From Anaerolineae bacterium (GTDB lineage: Bacteria > Chloroflexota > Anaerolineae > Aggregatilineales > Phototrophicaceae), in NCBI GenBank assembly GCA_022820665.1, contig JAJEFB010000048.1, positions 62,001 through 126,000 of the forward strand: DNA of 64,000 nucleotides, in the 5' to 3' direction. Positions 9,169-15,766 of this stretch are shown one piece after another; position 1 is the first letter of the stretch, and each line of letters begins with the position of its first letter. The notes under the pieces were generated by a model. It did no database searches. It saw only the letters and a list, made by a program, of their open reading frames with translations, and had not been told where the DNA came from. The position numbers were made by a program, and so were the translations under genes.

Positions 9169-10723
9169 CGTTCACTCTTGCCCGGCGCGCCATCAATTCC
9201 CGCATACGCTGCTTGTCCAGTTCGCGAAACGCGTCGCTGACGGGTTGGGAGAAATCGCGGTCGCCCGTTGCCTCCAGCCAGCGCTGCAGTTCCGCTTCCA
9301 TGTCAGCGACGAGTTGCTGGCTGCCAGCATCATTCATGAGATTGTTCAGTTCATAGGGGTCCGCTTCGAGATCGTAGAGTTCGCCAGCGTGATTCTGGTA
9401 GCTTATCAACTTGTATTGATCTTTGATGACGGCTCGGCCCATCTCAACCGTTCCAAAGCCGTGTCCGTATGTCTCCACCAACAGGGATTGCCTGCCGTCA
9501 ACAGATCTCCCGCTGGCCAGAGGCAGGAGACTTTCTCCATCGACTGGACGCTCGAATCGCGATCCGCCCGCGTCCAGAATGGTAGGCGCGATATCGGTGC
9601 CGCAAGCCAGCGCCTCGGAAGCCTGCCCGGCGGGGATCGAGCCCGGATAGCGCATCGCCAGCGGCACGCGCAGCACCTCCTCGGTCAGATAGGAGCCTTT
9701 GTCGAATCGCCCGCCATGGCTGGCCAGGGCGTCGCCGTGATCGGCTGTCCAGATGACCAGGGTGTTGTCCGCAAAGCCTAACTCGTCCAGCTTGTCGAGC
9801 ACAAAGCCGCCGGCAGCGTCAACCATGGTGATATGGGCGAAGGCGCGGGCGATGATCCGTTGCCATTCGCCCCAATTTAGCGCGCTCGGCGTCGCGAATC
9901 GTCCGTCCTCATCGGTCAATTGTTCATGTGGGTCATGCCAGAAGATCTCAGGTTTGCCCGCCAGCGAATCGTTGAAATTGCCGTATACGGGGATATCTTC
10001 CGGATCATACAAGTCGGCGAACTCTTTGGTCGGGAAGAAGGGCTGATGAGGTCCCCAGAAGTCCAGCCGCAGATGAAAGGGCTCGTCACCGTCGGCGGCA
10101 GCCAGCGCCTCCAATTGCCCGCAAGCCATGTCCGCCAGGAAGAATGCCTCGTGGGTCTCTTTGGCTGTGGTTGTGATTCCCGTGGCATGTTCTCCACACC
10201 AATAACGGTCGCTCCGGTAAGACGCCCCTGCCTCCAGATTTGGAAACTCGCGATTCATCACGAAGCTGTCGAAAACAAATTCGACCTGGTGTTGCGCTGG
10301 CGGCAGGCGCTTCCGCTCGAGATAGTCCCGGTATTCCGGCGTGATATAGGGATTGCCATAATCTTCCAGCGAGAACCCGTCGCAATCGAAGTCGAGGGCA
10401 GTGCCGGCGCCGGCATGCCATTTGCCAAAGTAGAAGCACTTGTAACCGACTTGCGCCAGATTGCTCAGATAGACCTCGTGGTCGTAAAGCGAATTTGAAT
10501 AGTTGTAGTAATTGCGATGATTGTGCGGATACAAGCCGGTTAACAGCGTGCGTCGCGAAGGACCGCAGAGCGGCGTCGCGCAATATGCGCGGTCAAAGCG
10601 TATCCCGCCCGCCGCCAAGCGATCAAAATTGGGCGTTAAGGGTCGCGGTCCGCCATCCCAGCCGTGTCGATAATAGGCTTGATGATCATTTACCAAGAGC
10701 AGAATGTTGGGGCGCTGATTCAT
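9155..10723 (-). CDS. Sulfatase (arylsulfatase/choline-sulfatase-like)
   Basis: 522-residue sulfatase. The formylglycine site is CGPSRRTLLTGLYPHNH (C-x-P-S-R). LLLVNDHQAYYRHGWDG carries the N-terminal metal Asp and WTADHGDALASHGGRFDKG the second metal site. LTPNFDRLAAGGIRFDRAY is typical of the family. It overlaps the downstream sulfatase gene by 14 nt, so the pair is one transcript. It is divergent from the sugar ABC importer gene at 10940, so both may share a regulated intergenic region. The substrate is probably a sulfated carbohydrate, by context. Confidence 0.93.
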   Translation of the reverse strand: MNQRPNILLLVNDHQAYYRHGWDGGPRPLTPNFDRLAAGGIRFDRAYCATPLCGPSRRTLLTGLYPHNHRNYYNYSNSLYDHEVYLSNLAQVGYKCFYFGKWHAGAGTALDFDCDGFSLEDYGNPYITPEYRDYLERKRLPPAQHQVEFVFDSFVMNREFPNLEAGASYRSDRYWCGEHATGITTTAKETHEAFFLADMACGQLEALAAADGDEPFHLRLDFWGPHQPFFPTKEFADLYDPEDIPVYGNFNDSLAGKPEIFWHDPHEQLTDEDGRFATPSALNWGEWQRIIARAFAHITMVDAAGGFVLDKLDELGFADNTLVIWTADHGDALASHGGRFDKGSYLTEEVLRVPLAMRYPGSIPAGQASEALACGTDIAPTILDAGGSRFERPVDGESLLPLASGRSVDGRQSLLVETYGHGFGTVEMGRAVIKDQYKLISYQNHAGELYDLEADPYELNNLMNDAGSQQLVADMEAELQRWLEATGDRDFSQPVSDAFRELDKQRMRELMARRARVNDVRK

Positions 10724-10863
10724 TGCGCGGCTGCTGTCCTCTCTAGCGCGCGGCTCTCGGCGCTCAAGCGCGATTCTATAACGAGGTCTTCGTCATCAAG
10801 ATTCCTGGCGCTGTCGCGGTCGGCCACGGGTGATTCTTACACATTTTTCTCAATCCCGCAAAA

Positions 10864-10892
10864 TTGGCAAGCATGGGAGAAGTGTGTTAGAT
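10864..10892 (+). promoter_or_regulatory. Sigma70-type promoter for the sugar importer
   Basis: TTGGCA (10864-10869), a 17-nt spacer and TTAGAT (10887-10892) lie about 47 nt before the binding-protein start. A strong ribosome-binding site, AGGAGAG, follows directly before the ATG at 10940. Confidence 0.5.
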
Positions 10893-10939
10893 TTTTCAGA
10901 TGAGACGGGCTGATCGAAAGCTATGTTTAGGAGAGAAAA

Positions 10940-12217
10940 ATGTTGAAGAAAAGCATAACGCTAATTTTGCTGCTACTTGTCGCATTGACGTCCTTTTCTG
11001 TTCCAGCCTTCGCGCAGGACGAGGTTACGATAGATTTTTGGATCCCCGGCGGGCGGGGCCGTGATGAGGGAACCGCCGCGGTCATCGCGGCATTTGAAGC
11101 GCAGAATCCGAATATCAAAGTCGAACTGACGGCAATTCCCTTCGGCGAGTTCTTCGATGCATTGCAGGTCGCCTTCGCCGGCAACAGCCCGCCTGACGCC
11201 GCATTGATCGATGGCGTCGGCGTCCAGAATCTTGCCTTCAACGGCGCGCTCTTGCCAATTGAAGATATGTTTAGCGACGAGGACATGGATGATTTCATGG
11301 CCGACCTGGTCGAGATGGTGTCGCTGGATGGTCACATGTTCGGCGCGCCCTGGGCCAATGCCGCCGATGCCATGTATTACAACGTGGATATGTTTGAAGC
11401 TGCCGGCGTCGAAGCGCCGAAGACGCTGGAGGATGGCTGGACCTGGCTCGAATTTGTCGAGAATGTCAACACGGTGCGGGCGCATCAAGCCGAACAGGGC
11501 AATGAGGTTTGGGGCATGATGGGATTCAACAATCCCTTGAGCGGCGCATTCTTCACCTGGACCATCATCCGCAGCGCCAGCAGCCCGGGCGAACCGCTCT
11601 GGGAAACAATCGCGCCGGATTTGTCCACTTTCGCTGGCTATATTGATACGCCGGAAGCGCTGGAAGCCTATGCGTTTTATCAAGGGCTGTATACCGACGG
11701 TTTCATTCCCACGGACAACATCCCCGATGCCTTCCCGAATGGCTTGACGGCCACCTTCTTCGCGATACCGCCGACCGGCACGGTCTTGGCGCGCAACTTC
11801 CCCGATTTGAATTGGGATGTCATGCCCATGCCATATATCAAGACGCCGATCACGCACACCGGTTCCTTCGCGCCCGGCGTCGCCGCCAAGAGCGACAACC
11901 CCGAAGAAGCCAAAGCCTTTGTCAAGTATTTCACCAGCCAGGAAGGCTACGCGACCTATCATAATGTCACCAAGGTCGTGCCCGGGCGCAAGTCCATGCA
12001 AGCGCAGTTGCCCGATTTTCAGGAAGGCTTTCTGGCATTGCTCTTTGATGAAATGGTGGAATGGGGCGTGGCGCGGCCCGGCGGACCGGCGCATACGATC
12101 TTCAATCGCATCATCGCGAGCGACATGATGATTAATATCGCTTTGGGCGGCGACATTGAAGAAGAAGTCGCCAACGCGATCCTGGAAGCCGACGCGCAAC
12201 TCATGCAATTCAGATAA
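10940..12217 (+). CDS. ABC sugar-binding protein (family 1)
   Basis: 425-residue extracellular solute-binding protein of the maltose/glycerol-3-phosphate type. A Sec signal peptide (MLKKSITLILLLLVALTSF) ends in PAFAQDE with a signal-peptidase I-like A-x-A site and no lipobox Cys. The mature part begins VTIDFWIPGG and has AAFEAQNPNIKVEL and PFGEFFDALQVAFAGNSPPDAAL, typical of the family. A clear AGGAG site precedes the ATG. Two permease genes follow after a strong hairpin. Flanking sulfatases suggest an oligosaccharide or sulfated sugar as cargo. The missing ATPase is presumably a shared MalK/MsmK-like protein encoded elsewhere. Confidence 0.92.
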   Translation: MLKKSITLILLLLVALTSFSVPAFAQDEVTIDFWIPGGRGRDEGTAAVIAAFEAQNPNIKVELTAIPFGEFFDALQVAFAGNSPPDAALIDGVGVQNLAFNGALLPIEDMFSDEDMDDFMADLVEMVSLDGHMFGAPWANAADAMYYNVDMFEAAGVEAPKTLEDGWTWLEFVENVNTVRAHQAEQGNEVWGMMGFNNPLSGAFFTWTIIRSASSPGEPLWETIAPDLSTFAGYIDTPEALEAYAFYQGLYTDGFIPTDNIPDAFPNGLTATFFAIPPTGTVLARNFPDLNWDVMPMPYIKTPITHTGSFAPGVAAKSDNPEEAKAFVKYFTSQEGYATYHNVTKVVPGRKSMQAQLPDFQEGFLALLFDEMVEWGVARPGGPAHTIFNRIIASDMMINIALGGDIEEEVANAILEADAQLMQFR

Positions 12218-12236
12218 AGCGCTTTAGCGATATCCA

Positions 12237-12278
12237 GCTTCCTTTCCCGTTTTCGTCATCGGCGGCGGGAAAGGAAGC
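12237..12278 (+). promoter_or_regulatory. Intercistronic 13-bp hairpin after the binding-protein gene
   Basis: GCTTCCTTTCCCG pairs perfectly with CGGGAAAGGAAGC across a 16-nt loop. There is no T-run after it, so it is more likely an mRNA-stabilising or partial-termination structure than a full terminator. It lies between the binding-protein stop (12217) and the first permease start (12288), where such hairpins set high binding-protein to permease ratios. Confidence 0.75.
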
Positions 12279-12287
12279 ATTCCTAAA

Positions 12288-13181
12288 ATGGCACAAGTAT
12301 TCTCCAAGAGCCGCAACGCGCAGCGCTATCGAGCGGCGTTTTTGCTGTCACTGCCGGCATTGATCGGTCTATTTCTCTTTCATTATTGGCCTATCGCCGA
12401 AACTGTCCGTCTGAGCTTCACCGATTACAAGGTCTTCACCGGCGAATTCACTTTCACGGGTCTTAAGAACTATGACCTGGCTCGCAGCGATCCGATCCTT
12501 TTGTTGTCTTTGCGAAATACGGCGCTTTTCTTTCTGATCAAAGTGCCGCTGCAAATGGCTTTGGGGCTGTGCCTGGCAATGCTCGTCTCCAAGCCGGGCC
12601 GAGACTCCACCCTGCTGCGCACGTTAATTCTCTTCCCGGCAGTCACTTCAATGGTGGTTGCGTCCATCGTCTGGGGCATGATGTTCCATTCCGACATTGG
12701 TATCGTGAACAGCCTGCTGGAGTCTCTTGGTTTGCCCGCCCAAGGTTTCTTGCGCGACAGGCATCAAGCCTTGCCCGTCCTGGCGTCAATCACAATCTGG
12801 AAAGATGTCGGCTTGAGCATGATCTTCTACCTGGCCGGGCTGCTGGCGATCCCGGCTGTATATTACGAGGCGGCGCGGATTGATGGCGCCGGGCGCTGGG
12901 AGATATTCCGATTCATCACGCTGCCGCTGCTCAACCGCACGCATGTTTTCGTGCTGGTGACGAGCACGATCGCCGCCTTCAAGATCTTTGTGCCGGTTGA
13001 AGTGCTCACTGACGGTGGTCCGTCTAACGCCACGCGCGTGATCGTTCATTATATTTTCCATCTCGCTTTCCGCTTCAACCGTTTCAGTTACGCGACCGCG
13101 CTCTCGGTCATCCTGGCGATCCTGCTCATCGCCATCAGCATCTTTCAGTTGCGCATAACCCGGGACGATGATGATGACTGA
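12288..13181 (+). CDS. ABC sugar permease (MalF/UgpA type)
   Basis: 297-residue inner-membrane permease with about six spans. It starts AFLLSLPALIGLFLFHYWPI and FTDYKVFTGEFTFTGLKNY, the typical N-terminus of UgpA-type permeases. The EAA loop that contacts the ATPase is YYEAARIDGAGRWEIFRFITLPLL. GGPSNATRVIVHYIF is the conserved periplasmic/last-span region. It forms a heterodimer with the next gene product, which it overlaps by 14 nt, and takes cargo from the family-1 binding protein. Confidence 0.93.
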   Translation: MAQVFSKSRNAQRYRAAFLLSLPALIGLFLFHYWPIAETVRLSFTDYKVFTGEFTFTGLKNYDLARSDPILLLSLRNTALFFLIKVPLQMALGLCLAMLVSKPGRDSTLLRTLILFPAVTSMVVASIVWGMMFHSDIGIVNSLLESLGLPAQGFLRDRHQALPVLASITIWKDVGLSMIFYLAGLLAIPAVYYEAARIDGAGRWEIFRFITLPLLNRTHVFVLVTSTIAAFKIFVPVEVLTDGGPSNATRVIVHYIFHLAFRFNRFSYATALSVILAILLIAISIFQLRITRDDDDD

Positions 13182-14046
13182 GGCGGGACGGATCACAGCG
13201 CCAAACCCCGGTCGAGCATTTAGCATGGCGTCGCTGTCGCGGGTTGCTTTGTATCTGGTTATCGTGGCGGTCTTCGCCACGCCCTATCTGTGGATCGCCG
13301 GCTCGACCTTCAAAACCCGGCAGGATCTCTTTGACGATCTCTATCCTGTTTCGATCAAGACCTTCGTGCCGAGCAATCCAACGCTGGAGAACTTGACGGG
13401 CTTGTTTACCCAGACAAATTTCGCGCAGGCTTTTCTCAATAGCGTCTTGGTGGCGGCGATGTCGGTGACTTTCGCGGTCACGATCAACAGCATGATCGCC
13501 TTTGTGCTGGCCTGGCTCAAATTTCCGGGCAGGCGTTTGCTATTTCTGGTGATTTTGGCGACGCTTACCATCGCCTTTGAAGCCAAGCTGATTCCGCTCT
13601 TTCTCACGATGCAGCAATTGCGCATCGATAATACGCTGCCATCAATCTTCCTGCCCTGGATAACAGACGCTTTCATCATTTTCTTGCTGCGGCAGCACTT
13701 CGCCGAGTTGCCGCAGGATCTGTATGACGCCGCCGTCATAGACGGCTGCTCTTTTTTCCGAATGTACTGGCAGGTGATGCTGCCCAATATCACGCCGGCT
13801 TTGGTCAGCGCCGCTTTTATCAAGTTCATTTTTTCCTGGGATTCTTTCATCTGGCCTTCGATCGTTATCACTGACGAGTCAAAGACAGTCATAACAGTCG
13901 CCTTGGCGAAATTGTTCAGCGACGAATATATACGCTGGGAACTGGTCTTCGCCGGCTCTTTCGTGGCGACGGTCCCGGTGGTGGTCATTTTCGTTTTCTT
14001 GCAGCGATATTATGTGCAAGGCTTCGTCCGCTCGGGCTTAAAATAG
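13168..14046 (+). CDS. ABC sugar permease (MalG/UgpE type)
   Basis: 292-residue partner permease. The N-terminus has LYLVIVAVFATPYLWIAGSTFK, the EAA loop is LYDAAVIDGCSFFRMYWQVMLP, and the last part is LQRYYVQGFVRSGLK, the usual end of UgpE/MalG proteins. It overlaps the preceding permease gene by 14 nt. The Thr-variant sulfatase-like gene starts 11 nt downstream, so the transporter and that enzyme are almost certainly one operon. No ATPase is encoded in this operon. Confidence 0.93.
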   Translation: MMMTEAGRITAPNPGRAFSMASLSRVALYLVIVAVFATPYLWIAGSTFKTRQDLFDDLYPVSIKTFVPSNPTLENLTGLFTQTNFAQAFLNSVLVAAMSVTFAVTINSMIAFVLAWLKFPGRRLLFLVILATLTIAFEAKLIPLFLTMQQLRIDNTLPSIFLPWITDAFIIFLLRQHFAELPQDLYDAAVIDGCSFFRMYWQVMLPNITPALVSAAFIKFIFSWDSFIWPSIVITDESKTVITVALAKLFSDEYIRWELVFAGSFVATVPVVVIFVFLQRYYVQGFVRSGLK

Positions 14047-14057
14047 CGAGGTTTGAA

Positions 14058-15428
14058 TTGATGAACGTGATTCTGCTTGTTTCGGACACGCTGCGCCGAG
14101 ACTATTTGCCCTGCTACGGCAATCGGGAGGTCATCACGCCAAATCTGGACCGATTCGCCGAAACGGCGCTGATATTCGAGGACTGTTATGCGGCATCTTT
14201 TCCGACGGTTCCCGCGCGTGCGGACTTGATGACCGGGCGCTATACCTTTGTCTATTTGCCCTGGGGTCCATTACCGCAATCCGAGGTGACACTTGCCGGA
14301 TTGATCAGCGAAGCGGGCTATCGCAGCGCAGCGATAGCCGATACGCCGTTTCTTGCGCGGCGAGGCTATGGACAGGATCGCGGCTTCCAGGAGTTCATAT
14401 ACGTCCGCGGGCAGTTGGATGGTACGGAACGCGCCTATCGTCATCGACAGCGTCAGGTCTCGGAAATCGAGGGCTACTGCGCGCCCAAGACCTTGGTAGA
14501 AGCAGCGGACTGGCTGGAACGCCATCACGAGGATCCCTTCTTTCTCTATATCGATACCTGGGACCCGCACGAGCCTTGGGATCCGCCTGCCTATTACGTA
14601 AAACCCTATATGGCGGATTACCGCGGCGAGGTCATCGCGCCGAGTTACTGGGAGCATCAAGATGACGGCGTGACCGAGCGCGACCTGGAAATCGCGCGCG
14701 CCTGCTACATGGGCGAAATTTCGATGGTCGATCACTGGTTCGGCTACTTGATGGAACGGGTACGGGTACTCAACCTGCTGGACGACACCGCGATCATATT
14801 TGTTTCGGACCACGGTTTTTATTTTGGCGAGCATGGCTTGTTCGGCAAACGGCGCTTCCGTTGGCCCGATGGTAGTGGCTTCGAAGAAGGCTTCGCCAAA
14901 GGGTTGACCGTGCATCAGCGACAGGTGCATCGGTCTCCGCTGCACAACGAGGTAATACAGGCGCCGCTGCTCGCTTACCTGCCGGGAGTAGCTGGCCGAC
15001 GTGTACCCGGTCTGCTGTCACTGCCGGATATCATGCCGACAATACTGAACTTGCTGGAGCTGGAGATTCCGGCGCGGACACAGGCAAAATCGGCGCTGCC
15101 TCTGCTAAAGGGCGAAGCGATTCACGACCAGGTTGTAACAAGCGCGCCCTTTGAAGAAGTGGGCGAATTGTCTAAGACGGTGGATGGGCAGAATCGCGTT
15201 GTAATGGAGATTTCACCAAGTTCGATTACCGACGGCGAGTGGGATCTGCTGTTTGGAATCGAGGGGCAGAAGGTGGAATTGTATCGTACCAAAGAGGATG
15301 CCGGTCATCAGCAGGACTTGAGCGACAGGTACCCTGAGATCGTCGAGGCAATGCACAGTCGGTATGTCCAGTGGCTAATGTCCATTGATACGCCAGAACG
15401 ATATTTGGCGCCGCGACGACGCCTGTAG
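14058..15428 (+). CDS. Sulfatase-fold hydrolase with Thr at the nucleophile position
   Basis: 456-residue alkaline-phosphatase-superfamily protein, clearly sulfatase-like: VSDTLRRDYLPCYGN with the metal Asp, VITPNLDRFAETALIFEDCY, DTWDPHEPWDPP, FVSDHGFYFGEHGLFGK. At the nucleophile site, where sulfatases have C-x-P-x-R, it reads SFPTVPARADLMTGR, that is Thr-x-Pro-x-Arg (codon ACG). Thr cannot become formylglycine, but Thr is the nucleophile in phosphodiesterase members of the superfamily. It may therefore cleave phosphate esters or diesters, or be inactive. It is co-transcribed with the sugar permeases (11-nt gap), so its substrate is probably the imported sugar. Confidence 0.85.
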   Translation: MMNVILLVSDTLRRDYLPCYGNREVITPNLDRFAETALIFEDCYAASFPTVPARADLMTGRYTFVYLPWGPLPQSEVTLAGLISEAGYRSAAIADTPFLARRGYGQDRGFQEFIYVRGQLDGTERAYRHRQRQVSEIEGYCAPKTLVEAADWLERHHEDPFFLYIDTWDPHEPWDPPAYYVKPYMADYRGEVIAPSYWEHQDDGVTERDLEIARACYMGEISMVDHWFGYLMERVRVLNLLDDTAIIFVSDHGFYFGEHGLFGKRRFRWPDGSGFEEGFAKGLTVHQRQVHRSPLHNEVIQAPLLAYLPGVAGRRVPGLLSLPDIMPTILNLLELEIPARTQAKSALPLLKGEAIHDQVVTSAPFEEVGELSKTVDGQNRVVMEISPSSITDGEWDLLFGIEGQKVELYRTKEDAGHQQDLSDRYPEIVEAMHSRYVQWLMSIDTPERYLAPRRRL

Positions 15429-15455
15429 AGAGCTCCGATACCCCTTTTTTACAAA

Positions 15456-15586
15456 CCCCTTCTAAATCTCCCCCATTGCAATGGGTCGCGTAGACACTGA
15501 CCTCCGGGGAGACTTGCTCGCGTTGCGCGAAACTCCCGTTCTATTTCGGATGCGTCCGAAGTGGATGGGGCCGGGGGATGGGTTAG
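15456..15586 (+). repeat. Dispersed hairpin repeat, copy R1
   Basis: About 131 bp, nearly identical to 19225-19356 in the same orientation. It begins CCCCTTCTAAATCTCCC, contains the palindrome CCCATTGCAATGGG and the hairpin TTCGGA-TGCG-TCCGAA, and ends GGGGCCGGGGGATGGGTTAG. The G-rich end is shared with the shorter repeat at 62671. No ORF is supported inside. It lies after the Thr-variant hydrolase gene. Confidence 0.8.
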
Positions 15587-15630
15587 AAAAAGCGCGGTTG
15601 CATGACCCAGTAGCGGACAAGCCTTATAAA

Positions 15631-15660
15631 GCCGTTCCAGGGCAGTAGCCCTGGAACGGC
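15631..15660. terminator. 13-bp perfect hairpin between convergent genes
   Basis: GCCGTTCCAGGGC and GCCCTGGAACGGC form a perfect stem with the 4-nt loop AGTA. It lies between the plus-strand hydrolase gene (end 15428) and the minus-strand surface-protein gene (end 15767). T-runs are weak on both sides, so a bidirectional terminator or 3'-end stabiliser is the best guess. Confidence 0.5.
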
Positions 15661-15766
15661 GCGTCATGTCATTTCATCTTGCTACGGAACTGCGGCGCTG
15701 CAACGCGCATGTCATATAGCTGCAATGCGGCGATATGTCGCTCGCAAAGCCCCGTCCAGGCATAGC

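Noticed and set aside
10973-12208. 411-aa minus-strand ORF opposite the sugar-binding-protein gene
   Set aside because: Antisense shadow of a clear SBP gene; no recognisable family.
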